The notes: generated from the letters alone by a model not told the origin. DNA of 64,000 nucleotides from Thalassorhabdus alkalitolerans (GCF_042656585.1 NZ_JBHSPG010000004.1), one strand, 5' to 3'. Positions 25,356 through 33,864 are shown, numbered from the stretch's first letter. Numbers and translations are program-made.

Positions 25356-25915
25356 TGACTTTCATTTGCGGAGGCGTCAGAAGCGGAAAAAGTAAATTTG
25401 GCGAGGAATTGGCAGAAAAAGAAGTGGACAGGGATGGAAGGTTGATATATATAGCTACTTCAAAGATAACAGATGAGGAGATGAAGAGCCGGGTTGATGA
25501 ACATCAAGCAAGGAGAGAAGAAAGTGCCAGGAGCTGGGAAACGATCGAAAAAGCAAGAAATCTTCATGAATGCGTTCCCCTTGTTACCAAGAAAGACACG
25601 GTTTTTCTCGATTGCGTGACCACTTGGCTGAGTAATGAGTTATTTTACAGTGAGAGCTCAGTTCAAGATGCTCTGCCTGTAGACGATGTCGGGGAGCGCA
25701 TGATGAACGTGACCATTGATTTGAAGAAAAAGAGCAGGCACTTAATTTTAATTAGTAATGATATTTTTCAGGAACCGGTCCCAGATGATCCGTTTGTTTA
25801 TCAGTATATGGCGGCTTTAGGAAGGCTTCATCAGCAGCTTATACGTTTAGCAGGTAAGGCGTATATGGTGGAACATGATATCCCCCTTTTGATGAAGGGT
25901 AGGAACAAACAATGA
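25352..25915 (+). CDS. cobU: Adenosylcobinamide kinase / GMP transferase CobU
   Basis: This bifunctional enzyme phosphorylates adenosylcobinamide and transfers GMP to form AdoCbi-GDP. The 187-residue product has a P-loop GGVRSGKS at residues about 6-13, then AEKEVDRDGRLIYIATSKITDEEMKSRVDEHQARRE with the conserved His of the guanylylated segment, and VFLDCVTTWLSNELF. Motifs are complete, so it should be active. The start overlaps the cobD stop; the earlier ATG 25340 is possible. A divergent second copy lies at 27200. Confidence 0.9.
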   Translation: MMTFICGGVRSGKSKFGEELAEKEVDRDGRLIYIATSKITDEEMKSRVDEHQARREESARSWETIEKARNLHECVPLVTKKDTVFLDCVTTWLSNELFYSESSVQDALPVDDVGERMMNVTIDLKKKSRHLILISNDIFQEPVPDDPFVYQYMAALGRLHQQLIRLAGKAYMVEHDIPLLMKGRNKQ

Positions 25916-26685
25916 GGTGGTACAAGGGCATGATTCTTGCCTTAAGCTTTCTTACGGTGATCCCGGCTGGAAAGAGAGTGGATTGGAGTACAGCTTCAGC
26001 CAGGAGGTCTCTACCCTTCTTTCCCCTTACCGGTGCATGTATTGGCGGGATAGGCGCGTTGTTTTATTTACTTGCTTCTCCCTGGCTTCCTCCTGCCGTC
26101 ACCGCTTTTTTCTTGCTTGTTATCATGGCTGGGCTTAGCGGCGGTCTTCACCTTGACGGCTGGATGGATGTCAGTGATGCGGTAGGCTCACGCCAGGAGA
26201 AAGAAAAGAAAATGAAAATAATGAAAGATCCCCACGTTGGGTCTTTTGCTGTCTTATCAGTAGTTTTCCTCCTTGGGGGAAGGTTTCTTTTTCTATATGA
26301 AGCACAAGGATTATTTACCTGGGAGCTTTTCTTTCTCCTTATTTGTATCCCTATGCTGGCAAGAGTCTCAATGGCTTGCTTATTGTCCCTTGCACCGTTA
26401 GCTTCCCATCAAGGTCTGGCCGCCTGGTTTCGGACAGAAATAGAAAAGAAAGATGTACTCGCTGCTGTGTTTCTTGCCTTTCTTCTTCTTTTTCTGTTTC
26501 CTTTGTCTTTTGAATTGACTTTCCTGTTATGTATTACAGTGACTGGGGGCTATGTTTTGGCTTACTTCTTTTTTAAGAGACACTTTGGCGGGGTAAATGG
26601 AGATATGGCAGGAGCATTAAGTGAAGGGACGGAAACATTATTATGGATGACACTCGTTACATTTGGATACTTCGCCATGGTCTGA
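25912..26685 (+). CDS. cobS: Adenosylcobinamide-GDP ribazoletransferase CobS
   Basis: CobS joins AdoCbi-GDP and alpha-ribazole (phosphate) in the membrane to form adenosylcobalamin (phosphate). The 257-residue polytopic protein shows LSFLTVIPAGKRVDWS, then FFPLTGACIGGIGALFY, GLSGGLHLDGWMDVSDAVGSR and the C-terminal GGVNGDMAGALSEGTETLLWM, all typical of CobS. It overlaps cobU by ATGA and cobC by 43 bases. Confidence 0.93.
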   Translation: MRWYKGMILALSFLTVIPAGKRVDWSTASARRSLPFFPLTGACIGGIGALFYLLASPWLPPAVTAFFLLVIMAGLSGGLHLDGWMDVSDAVGSRQEKEKKMKIMKDPHVGSFAVLSVVFLLGGRFLFLYEAQGLFTWELFFLLICIPMLARVSMACLLSLAPLASHQGLAAWFRTEIEKKDVLAAVFLAFLLLFLFPLSFELTFLLCITVTGGYVLAYFFFKRHFGGVNGDMAGALSEGTETLLWMTLVTFGYFAMV

Positions 26686-27248
26686 CTGAGTACAACGAAC
26701 AGCGGAGATATTGCGGCTGGAGCAACCCTTCGCTACAAAGCAGCTGGGAGCCTTCCTCACACCTGATAAAAGAGCTGAACCTCCCTTCCTCATGTCTTCT
26801 TTTCTCCAGTGATCTTTTGCGATGCCAGGAAACAGCATCAATGGTTTATCCTTGGAAGAAACCAATCATTGATCAAGGCTGGAGAGAAATCCATTTTGGC
26901 ACGTGGGAAGGAAAAACATATGAAGATTTAAAAGAAAATCCCAGGTACCGTCAATGGCTTAACGACCCGTCACTTGTTTCCCCGCCTGGAGGTGAAACAT
27001 TATCAGCTTTTCATTTCAGAATTCAGGAAGCATGGGAGACTGCATGGAACCATGGAGCAGAGAACACAGTGATTTTCACACATGGAGGCGTTATCAGAGA
27101 GTGGATCAAGGTGGCTGCAGATCAGAAATCTTCATTGTGGCACATCCCCTATGGAGGGGGGATTAAGGCTTCTTTTCAAGAAAGAGAAGGGGGGAGAGTA
27201 TGCATTTCATTACAGGTGGTGCCTTCAACGGGAAACGCCAATGGGTAA
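26643..27248 (+). CDS. cobC: Alpha-ribazole phosphatase / histidine phosphatase CobC
   Basis: This protein would remove the 5'-phosphate from alpha-ribazole phosphate or adenosylcobalamin phosphate. The 201-residue histidine-phosphatase fold has the catalytic RHG motif near residue 11 (IWILRHGLTEYNEQRRYCG), then WREIHFGTWEGKTYEDL with the acidic partner residue, and the second histidine in VIFTHGGVIREWI. It overlaps both neighbours: 43 bases with cobS, and 49 bases with the next gene in another frame. Operon context supports the CobC role over a general phosphatase. Confidence 0.88.
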   Translation: MDDTRYIWILRHGLTEYNEQRRYCGWSNPSLQSSWEPSSHLIKELNLPSSCLLFSSDLLRCQETASMVYPWKKPIIDQGWREIHFGTWEGKTYEDLKENPRYRQWLNDPSLVSPPGGETLSAFHFRIQEAWETAWNHGAENTVIFTHGGVIREWIKVAADQKSSLWHIPYGGGIKASFQEREGGRVCISLQVVPSTGNANG

Positions 27249-27631
27249 AAGAGACGTACTTGCATGAATCACAAAGGGAGTATGTATGGGCATGTGCATA
27301 CGATGGCGACAGTCTTTCTTGTGATGATTCTTCTCAAGACATTATGATATTAGAAGGAATGGAACATTGGATGAAACAGTGTGCTGGGAATTATGGGGCT
27401 GTGCTTAGCAGCATAGAGCATTGGCTGGAATGGGAAAGAAACAAAGAAGGAAGGCTGTTACTTATCATAGGCACGGATATAAGCAAAGGAATTGTCCCTG
27501 TTGATGAAGAAGATAGAACGTGGCGTGACGAAACCGGCAGGCTCTATCAATATATGGTGAAAAAGTCTGAAAAGGCGTATGTATTATGGTTTGGTATAGC
27601 GAAGCTTTTAAAAGGAAGGGAGAAGGAGTAA
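27200..27631 (+). CDS. Divergent CobU-like protein with altered P-loop
   Basis: This 143-residue protein looks like a shortened CobU paralogue. MHFITGGAFNGKRQWV aligns with the CobU start, but the P-loop reads GGAFNGKR, without the usual Ser/Thr after the lysine. A C-terminal half LLLIIGTDISKGIVPVDEEDRTWRDETGRLYQYMVKKSEKAYVLWFGIAKLL resembles the CobU end (GIVP, DR, G..YQ). The conserved middle with the guanylylated His of CobU is shortened and I cannot find its equivalent. It may have lost one of the two activities or act as a partner of the full CobU at 25352. The start ATG 27200 has GGGGGGAG upstream. Confidence 0.7.
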   Translation: MHFITGGAFNGKRQWVKETYLHESQREYVWACAYDGDSLSCDDSSQDIMILEGMEHWMKQCAGNYGAVLSSIEHWLEWERNKEGRLLLIIGTDISKGIVPVDEEDRTWRDETGRLYQYMVKKSEKAYVLWFGIAKLLKGREKE

Positions 27632-27632
27632 T

Positions 27633-28205
27633 ATGAAATTATATACAAGAACTGGTGATAGCGGCCAAACAAGCATCATTGGCGGAAAAAGAGACAAAGA
27701 CCACATTCGCGTTGAAGCCTACGGAACTTGTGATGAATTAAATTCATTTGTTGGAAAAGCAGTCAGCGTCATGGATCCTGAACTGTTCCCTGATATTGTC
27801 CCTGAACTGATGAAAATTCAACACGAATTGTTTGACTGTGGCGGAGATCTTGCTACCGTAAACGAAAAAGCCCCTGTAAAGGTTAAAAGTGAAATGGTGT
27901 CTTCCCTGGAAGACAAAATAGATGAGTACATTAAGGAAGCTCCTGAGTTAGAGCGATTTATTCTTCCCGGGGGTTCGCAGGCTGCAGCAGAGCTGCATGT
28001 GTGCCGGACTGTGGCGAGAAGAGCAGAACGGATAGTAGCTGGATTAAAAAAAGAAGAAGATATTAACCCGGAGGTATTAAAATATTTAAACCGCTTATCT
28101 GATTACTTCTTTGCAGCGGCAAGAGTTGCAAACTTCCGCCTTTCTGTTCCCGATGTGGAATATGAAAGAAGTGCCATTGTTTTCCGGGGGAAAAATAAAA
28201 AGTAA
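27633..28205 (+). CDS. pduO: Cob(I)alamin adenosyltransferase, PduO type
   Basis: This enzyme transfers the adenosyl group of ATP to the cobalt of cob(I)alamin or cobinamide, making adenosylcobalamin. The 190-residue protein has the PduO N-terminal ATP-binding signature TRTGDSGQTSIIGGKRDKDHIRVEAYGTCDELNSFVG and the later FILPGGSQAAAELHVCRTVARRAERIV, then LNRLSDYFFAAARVAN. It closes the cobalamin operon and supplies the ligand that the riboswitch is expected to sense. B. subtilis YvqK is the same family. Confidence 0.93.
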   Translation: MKLYTRTGDSGQTSIIGGKRDKDHIRVEAYGTCDELNSFVGKAVSVMDPELFPDIVPELMKIQHELFDCGGDLATVNEKAPVKVKSEMVSSLEDKIDEYIKEAPELERFILPGGSQAAAELHVCRTVARRAERIVAGLKKEEDINPEVLKYLNRLSDYFFAAARVANFRLSVPDVEYERSAIVFRGKNKK

Positions 28206-28246
28206 AAAAAACCAGGTGAGAACCCATTTCTCACCTGGTTTTTTTA
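28205..28246 (+). terminator. Terminator of the cobalamin operon
   Basis: AACCAGGTGAGAA-CCCAT-TTCTCACCTGGTT forms a perfect 13-bp stem, preceded by A residues and followed by T residues, so it could work in both directions. Confidence 0.9.
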
Positions 28247-28317
28247 TGGTCTTATTTTTCTCATCCCTTTCATAAAGTGAAGAGGAGAAAGTAAACTTCA
28301 AAAAAAGAGGGAGATCT

Positions 28318-29238
28318 ATGAAAAAGACGATCTTAGCTGGCAGCATCTTTTTTGTAGCCGCAGGTATTTTCGTTCAGCTTTTTCAAGAAGAAGCACGTGA
28401 GGTAAGCTTTGCAGCCAGTGCCGAAAATTCTGCGGCGCTTATAAAACCTCCATATATGTGGGAGATCCAGGCAAAGGAAAAAGGAAAAACCCTGGAATCA
28501 TTTTTACTCCACGAGTATGGCTACCAGCCAGGAGATAAATGGGAAAGAAATAAGCTGCATGCGTTTTTGAAAGAGCTTGACAAATTAGTGTATGAACCAG
28601 CAAAAAACCCTGGGTTGACAGAAAATGGGGAAGTAGTCGAAGGGTCTCCAGGAAAAAGATTGAATAAAGAAGAGACTCAAAAAGCATTATTACAGATGGA
28701 TTTTGATGAAAATGTCCTTGAAATCGCCGTGGAAGAGATTCCGCCACTGCTTAAGCCAGAAGACCTCAAGGGGATAACAGATAAGAACTTAGGAAGCTTT
28801 ACTACATATTTCAATGGCGGTGACGCTGGACGCTCTGAAAATATTAATCTTTCCGCAGAAAGTCTTCACTATCACATTGTTCCCTCTGGTGAGGAATTTT
28901 CTTTTAATGATGCGGTAGGGGAAAGAACGGAAGACAGAGGATACCAGCCGGCAAAGGAAATTGTAAATCAACAATTTGTATGGGGAATTGGCGGAGGGAT
29001 ATGCCAAACTTCAAGCACACTATTTAATGCCGTAGAACAAGCGGGTTTAGCGGTGACGGAGAGACACACACATTCCAAAGACATCGGGTACGTGCCACCT
29101 GGAAGAGACGCCACGGTATCCTGGGGAGGACCTGACTTCAGGTTCAAAAATTCAAATGAAGACCCTATATTGATCGAAACAAAAATAAATAAAAATCAAG
29201 GGGAACTGACGGTCAATATTTTATCATCCTCAAAATGA
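28318..29238 (+). CDS. VanW family protein
   Basis: This 306-residue protein has an N-terminal membrane anchor or signal peptide (about residues 4-22), a middle region without recognised motifs, and a C-terminal VanW domain (about residues 160-300): GSFTTYFNGGDAGRSENINLSAESLHYHIVPSGEEFSFNDAVGERTEDRGYQPAKEI, then the Cys-containing GIGGGICQTSSTLFNAVEQAGLAVTERHTHSKDIGYVPPGRDA. The biochemical role of VanW domains is unresolved. It is related to YoaR-type proteins and is probably attached to the cell surface. It is monocistronic and lies between the cobalamin and ger operons. Confidence 0.85.
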   Translation: MKKTILAGSIFFVAAGIFVQLFQEEAREVSFAASAENSAALIKPPYMWEIQAKEKGKTLESFLLHEYGYQPGDKWERNKLHAFLKELDKLVYEPAKNPGLTENGEVVEGSPGKRLNKEETQKALLQMDFDENVLEIAVEEIPPLLKPEDLKGITDKNLGSFTTYFNGGDAGRSENINLSAESLHYHIVPSGEEFSFNDAVGERTEDRGYQPAKEIVNQQFVWGIGGGICQTSSTLFNAVEQAGLAVTERHTHSKDIGYVPPGRDATVSWGGPDFRFKNSNEDPILIETKINKNQGELTVNILSSSK

Positions 29239-29277
29239 AAAAAAGTAAGCCTTAGTTTATTCATCCAGAGAAGCAGA

Positions 29278-29319
29278 AGCAAAGGATTTCCATCATAGGA
29301 GGTCCTTTTGCTGTTTTTT
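29278..29319 (+). terminator. Terminator after the VanW gene
   Basis: AGCAAAGGA and TCCTTTTGCT pair around an inner stem-loop, followed by six T residues. Confidence 0.7.
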
Positions 29320-29362
29320 CAAAAACTTTACCATGCAAAAAGCAGCTTACCCAAGGTTATAA

Positions 29363-29392
29363 GAATAAAGAAACGAGCCTTCTCTCATACTA
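29363..29392 (+). promoter_or_regulatory. SigG-type promoter for the gerXABC operon
   Basis: GAATA (29363-29367), 18 bases, then CATACTA (29386-29392) matches the SigG consensus at all defined positions. It lies 28 bases before the GerXA start. Germinant receptor operons are known SigG targets. Confidence 0.75.
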
Positions 29393-29419
29393 AATTCAAT
29401 AGAGGGGAGGGAGAAAGAG

Positions 29420-30931
29420 ATGTTTTTATTAAGGTTTCTTCAAAGCAAGCAGAATAAACAAAATAAAGAAGAGCCGCAAGAGACCATTCAAGAAGGGTTG
29501 CAGCGACTTGAACGAAACAGTAATGACTTTACTAAGAAAGCTGTCTTTACGCCTTATGGAAAAGTATATGCTTATTACTTTGATACCTTAATAGAAGAAG
29601 ACTATTACCAGCAAAACATTCTTCTCCCGTTGAAAGAAAAGGAATGGAGAGACTATAAAGATATCGCAAACATTGTGTCCACGGAAGAAACATTGGAAGC
29701 AAGCCAATTTTCAGATATACAAAAACTCTTACTTGAAGGGTATGTATTCCTGCAAAGAACCGAAGGAGAAACAAAAGGGCTTCTCCTTTCTTCCCCGAGT
29801 GTGGTAGAAAGAGATGTTGGAGTGCCTGAGGTTGAGTTCAGTGTAGCCGGGCCTCAGGAAGCATTTGTAGAAACGTTAGAAACAAATATTCACCTGCTCC
29901 GAAAACGGATCCCTTTGTCTAACCTTTGTATTAAAGAAATTGAAGTAGGTTCTGTCACGCAGACGAAGGTAGCAGTTATTTACCTCGATGGTGTAGCTGA
30001 TAAAGAAAATGTTAATACGGTCATTCAGCGTATAACTGAGCTTGAAACAGACCAGGTGTTAGACAGTAATAACCTGGCGCAAATGATTCAGGATCACACG
30101 TACTCTATTTTTCCACAATTTATTAATACAGAGCGCCCGGACCGGGCTGCCGCTGCGATCACGGAAGGCAAAGTAATATTTATTAGCAATGGATCACCAG
30201 AAGCCATCGTCGCGCCTTCTACATTAATCGAGTTTTTTTCATCCCTGGAAGATTATTATCTCCCTTGGCAGATTGCTTCCTTTGTAAGGCTACTCCGTTT
30301 TATGGCCGTGGCATTTTCAATACTCGCAACACCCATTTATGTCGCTGTTTTAACGTATCACTATGAAATGATCCCAGAGGATTTATTAATCACTTTAGTG
30401 TTATCTCGGGCAAACATTCCTTTCCCTCCCATCATAGAGGCACTTTTTCTAGAATTAACGATTGAGCTGTTACGAGAGGCTGGTGCCCGTCTACCAACGA
30501 AAGTCGGCCAGACCATTGGTATCGTAGGCGGAATTGTTATTGGGCAGGCCTCTGTGGAAGCAGGTCTTCTCAGTAATATATTACTCATCATTGTTGCCCT
30601 GGCTGCTTTGGCTTCCTTTACAACTCCGGTATATCAAATGGGTAATACAATAAGAATCATCCGGTTCCCATACTTGATTGCAGCCACTATGTTAGGAGGG
30701 CTAGGAATCGTTATTTGCGTTCTTTTTACATTCGTTCATTTAATTAAGTTGAATTCGCTTGGGCGTCCCTACTTAGCTCCCTTTTATCCTCTACGTTTTC
30801 AGGATTGGAAAGATGCTTTTATCAGGTTGCCCTTTAATACATTTACGAGTAGACCTGTTCACAGTCGGACGATCTCTGCCAAAAGGGTGCCTTTTCAAAA
30901 AGCAGTACAGAAAAAGGATATCGATGAATAA
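29420..30931 (+). CDS. GerA-family germinant receptor subunit A
   Basis: This is the A subunit of a three-part nutrient germinant receptor in the spore inner membrane. The 503-residue protein has a soluble N-terminal domain (about 1-285), a GerA signature (NTERPDRAAAAITEGKVIFISNGSPEAIVAPSTLIEFFSSLEDYYLPWQIASFVRLLRF), about five membrane helices (about 290-450) with EALFLELTIELLREAGARLPTKVGQTIGIVGGIVIGQASVEAGL, and a basic C-terminal tail. The germinant cannot be deduced. A strong purine-rich ribosome-binding site (GGGGAGGGAG) precedes the ATG. Confidence 0.93.
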   Translation: MFLLRFLQSKQNKQNKEEPQETIQEGLQRLERNSNDFTKKAVFTPYGKVYAYYFDTLIEEDYYQQNILLPLKEKEWRDYKDIANIVSTEETLEASQFSDIQKLLLEGYVFLQRTEGETKGLLLSSPSVVERDVGVPEVEFSVAGPQEAFVETLETNIHLLRKRIPLSNLCIKEIEVGSVTQTKVAVIYLDGVADKENVNTVIQRITELETDQVLDSNNLAQMIQDHTYSIFPQFINTERPDRAAAAITEGKVIFISNGSPEAIVAPSTLIEFFSSLEDYYLPWQIASFVRLLRFMAVAFSILATPIYVAVLTYHYEMIPEDLLITLVLSRANIPFPPIIEALFLELTIELLREAGARLPTKVGQTIGIVGGIVIGQASVEAGLLSNILLIIVALAALASFTTPVYQMGNTIRIIRFPYLIAATMLGGLGIVICVLFTFVHLIKLNSLGRPYLAPFYPLRFQDWKDAFIRLPFNTFTSRPVHSRTISAKRVPFQKAVQKKDIDE

Positions 30932-30949
30932 GAAAGGAGGAGGGCCACA

Positions 30950-32053
30950 ATGGACAGCAACATAAAAGAAAATTTTCAAGTTGGTCCTCCTATGGTCTTT
31001 TTTCTTGTTCATGCTATTCAGGTAGGAGTTGGAATTCTAGGTTTTCAAAGGGTAGTCGTACAACGTACAGGCTATGACGGATGGATTTCGGTAATTATTG
31101 CAGGTACTGTTTTTTCACTTGCACTATCGATGATGTACAGTATTTTACGGGCACATAACACGGATATCATTGAAATCCACCGTCGTTTATTTGGAAAGTG
31201 GCTTGGATGTATTCTCAGCTTTCTAATGGTCCTTTATTTTTTTGCTTTGGCTGTCCTTGTTAACCGTACATATGTCGAGGTTGTCCAAGTGTGGATGTTT
31301 GAAGAACTTCCCCCCTGGGTGCTAGGAATGATTTCCTTTGTGTTTTTCTATTATTTGATCCTTGGAGGGTTTCGGGCCGTAGTCGGTTTATGTGTAATTG
31401 GAGTCGTTCTTCCAAGCGCAATCGTTTTTATTCTTTTGCTTCCCCTGGAATATGCCCAATTTCTTAACCTGCTACCGATTTGGAAGCACAGCCTGGAAGA
31501 GATCTTATTGGGAGCTAAAGACACAGCTTTAACCTTTCTTGGCATTGAATTTATATTGATGTTTTATCCATTTATTAAAAACGCATCTGATTCCCAAAAA
31601 TGGGCCCAGCTCGGTCATTGGGTAACAGTCTTTTCTTATACTCTTTTAATGTTCGTCAGCCTTGCCTTTTACAGTGAAGAACAGCTGAACCGAACAATTT
31701 GGGCTACATTGACGCTTTTGAAGGTTATTGAGCTCCCCTTTGTTGAAAGATTTGAATATATCGGGGTTTCCTTGTGGCTGATTATTATTGCACCAAATAT
31801 TGCACTTGCATTATGGGCAGCAAGCAGGGGGATAAAACGGATGTTTCCCATTCGCCAGCGCTATGCTCTTATCTTTTTTTTAACAGCAATGGTAGTGATA
31901 ATGCCAGTGTTTCAGAGCAGACAGAGAATTGACCAGTTTAATGATTATGTATCCAATGTGGGCTTTTATTTTCTGACTGTATATATTCCTCTTCTGTTTA
32001 TAATTCAGCTGATTGTTTCAAAAAGGAGCAAAAACAATGATCAAAAAGGTTAG
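30950..32053 (+). CDS. GerA-family germinant receptor subunit B (GerAB/YndE permease type)
   Basis: The B subunit is an amino acid-polyamine-organocation type transporter fold that binds the nutrient germinant. The 367-residue protein has about ten membrane helices; typical features are PPMVFFLVHAIQVGVGILGFQRVVVQRTGYDGWISVIIAG in the first two helices and LKVIELPFVERFEYIGVSLWLIIIAPNIALALWAASRGIKRMF later. It starts 18 bases after subunit A with AAAGGAGGAGG and overlaps subunit C by 17 bases. Confidence 0.93.
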   Translation: MDSNIKENFQVGPPMVFFLVHAIQVGVGILGFQRVVVQRTGYDGWISVIIAGTVFSLALSMMYSILRAHNTDIIEIHRRLFGKWLGCILSFLMVLYFFALAVLVNRTYVEVVQVWMFEELPPWVLGMISFVFFYYLILGGFRAVVGLCVIGVVLPSAIVFILLLPLEYAQFLNLLPIWKHSLEEILLGAKDTALTFLGIEFILMFYPFIKNASDSQKWAQLGHWVTVFSYTLLMFVSLAFYSEEQLNRTIWATLTLLKVIELPFVERFEYIGVSLWLIIIAPNIALALWAASRGIKRMFPIRQRYALIFFLTAMVVIMPVFQSRQRIDQFNDYVSNVGFYFLTVYIPLLFIIQLIVSKRSKNNDQKG

Positions 32054-33149
32054 TCTACTCTTGGTATTTCTCCCTATTTTCTTATTATCCGGCTGTATGG
32101 AAACAAAAATACTTGATGATATAACCATGGTACAAATCGCGGCATTTGACTTAGGGGAAACTGAGGGAACAATGGAGCAGACAGTTGCTTTTCCCAGCTA
32201 TTTTGAAATGGGAGAAGAAGGTCAGCTTGAAGTGATCATAATGGAAACTGAAGGACAGAGTCCGAAAGAAATCAGGGATGATTTAAATACTGAATGGCAA
32301 CGACCTCTTCGGTACGGACAGATGAGAATTCTTGTATTTGGCCACCCCTTTGCCGAGCAGTATGGAATTAGTGATATTGTAAGTAGCTTTTATCGGGACC
32401 CACGGGTGGGCAACCAGCTTCATGTAGCAGTCATGGAAGGAAGAGCGCACGATGGGATTGATACTGATCTGACTGGGGCAAGAGAACGAGTCGGTATGTA
32501 TTACGCAAATCTCATTGACCAAGCCGAGGAGGAAGAAAAGATTCCGGCTACGAACCTTCATAGCTTTGTTTTCGACATTCACAGTGACGGCCGTGATGCC
32601 TATTTGCCTTTCTTTACGATTCATGAAGAAACCTTAAAGCTAAACGGTTTAGCGTTGTTTGACGGGGAATATAAGGTGGGGCATTTAGGACCCGATGAGT
32701 CTTTTATCTTTAAAATCATGAATGAAGGATCCAGAAGAGGTACTCACACCTTCGACATTGACAAAGAAGGGGTTGATGCTACTCTTCATATGAATAACGT
32801 AAAAACGAAACATGAGTACGAGGAAGTCAGCCGAGATCCGGTTCCTCATTATGAAGTTCGTCTTGATATAAAAGGAAACGTGGAGGACTATGTCGGCGAG
32901 CTGGCTCTTGATGATCCAAACGACCTTCAAGCTGTTGAAGAGTCTATAGAAGGGCAGATAAAGGCAACAGGCGAGCGATTAATCAATTACTTCATAGAGC
33001 AGAATATCGATCCTCTGGGCTTTGGTGAACAATACCGGAGCCGTACGAGAGATTGGGATCCAGAGGAATGGAAAGAAAACATATATCCTGCACTTGAGGC
33101 AGAAGTTCATGTTGATGTCCAGCTTCTTGAATTCGGTGCAATGGATTAA
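32037..33149 (+). CDS. GerA-family germinant receptor subunit C (lipoprotein)
   Basis: The C subunit is a lipoprotein facing the outer side of the spore inner membrane and is essential for receptor function. The 370-residue protein has a signal peptide with lipobox LSGC (Cys20), then the family start CMETKILDDITMVQIAAFDLG and VEQ-like beta-rich domains with RPLRYGQMRILVFGHPFAEQYGI. The start is ATG 32037 with AAAAGGAGC upstream; the earlier in-frame codon at 32013 would destroy the signal peptide. It is the last gene of the operon. Confidence 0.93.
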   Translation: MIKKVSLLLVFLPIFLLSGCMETKILDDITMVQIAAFDLGETEGTMEQTVAFPSYFEMGEEGQLEVIIMETEGQSPKEIRDDLNTEWQRPLRYGQMRILVFGHPFAEQYGISDIVSSFYRDPRVGNQLHVAVMEGRAHDGIDTDLTGARERVGMYYANLIDQAEEEEKIPATNLHSFVFDIHSDGRDAYLPFFTIHEETLKLNGLALFDGEYKVGHLGPDESFIFKIMNEGSRRGTHTFDIDKEGVDATLHMNNVKTKHEYEEVSRDPVPHYEVRLDIKGNVEDYVGELALDDPNDLQAVEESIEGQIKATGERLINYFIEQNIDPLGFGEQYRSRTRDWDPEEWKENIYPALEAEVHVDVQLLEFGAMD

Positions 33150-33218
33150 GTAAGTTCTATAATAAGGCTGTGCGGCATACACTAACCTCAGTTTGTGTGC
33201 AAAGGAGAGAAAAGAAAT

Positions 33219-33398
33219 TTGATAGCTGATTATAGTAAACGGTTTTTAGTGGTTTTTGTTTTTGCGCTGGTGGTAGGGTTTGTCTTTTTATTTCTCAGTC
33301 TATCTACGCTTGCTTCAGAAGAAAGCAGCAGTGAAACTGCAGAAGAGGAGTGTCTTTGTAGAGAAAATGAAAAGATCGTTGAAAGAGTTAAGTTATGA
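33219..33398 (+). CDS. Small single-pass membrane protein
   Basis: This 59-residue protein starts at TTG 33219, nine bases after AAAGGAGAG. It has a hydrophobic helix at about residues 9-30 (FLVVFVFALVVGFVFLFLSL) and then an acidic segment ending in ECLCRENEKIVERVKL. I do not recognise it. It follows gerXC by 70 bases and precedes another unknown gene by 35 bases; the three might be cotranscribed. Existence is supported only by the ribosome-binding site and composition. Confidence 0.5.
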   Translation: MIADYSKRFLVVFVFALVVGFVFLFLSLSTLASEESSSETAEEECLCRENEKIVERVKL

Positions 33399-33433
33399 TA
33401 CAATTTAAGTAACCTACGAAGACAAAGGATCGA

Positions 33434-33847
33434 ATGGAAATGAAATGGGAAGAGGATGAAACTATTACTGTGGATGCTTCGCTCCTTCTCTGGTTAAACG
33501 AACAGGCTGGTTCACAGGGACAGGAAGAACTCCTTTATGACTCCTTTCTATTTTTCCTGCGAAAGATAGAAAAGCATGAAACAATCAGGCTGGACCGAGA
33601 CGGTTTTTTACACAGACGCTTTTGGAAAGGAATTGAAGCGGCTTTGTGTTACCAGCTTTTAAGTAAACACAGGCGCCCGGGAGGTATCTCTTTATACCGT
33701 TTCATGGAGAAGGTGGCAGAGATGGAGCACCTCATTGTAAAAGAAGAGGGGCATGCAAGACTTTCTCAGCAAGGGAAGCAATTTTTACAGAAAAAAAAGC
33801 CCGTGCAGCAGAGTAGGATTCTTCGCTACATATGGCCGGTTCATTAA
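33434..33847 (+). CDS. Hypothetical protein, 137 aa
   Basis: This is a soluble, mostly helical protein with an acidic start (MEMKWEEDETITVDASLLLWLNEQAG) and a basic C-terminal half (LSQQGKQFLQKKKPVQQSRILRYIWPVH). I do not recognise the family. The segment LYRFMEKVAEMEHLIVKEEGHARLSQQGKQFL looks like a winged-helix end, so a small DNA- or RNA-binding protein is possible, but this is only an impression. AAAGGAT lies 6 bases before the ATG. A strong bidirectional terminator separates it from serA. Confidence 0.6.
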   Translation: MEMKWEEDETITVDASLLLWLNEQAGSQGQEELLYDSFLFFLRKIEKHETIRLDRDGFLHRRFWKGIEAALCYQLLSKHRRPGGISLYRFMEKVAEMEHLIVKEEGHARLSQQGKQFLQKKKPVQQSRILRYIWPVH

Positions 33848-33864
33848 GGTACCAAGTATACAAT

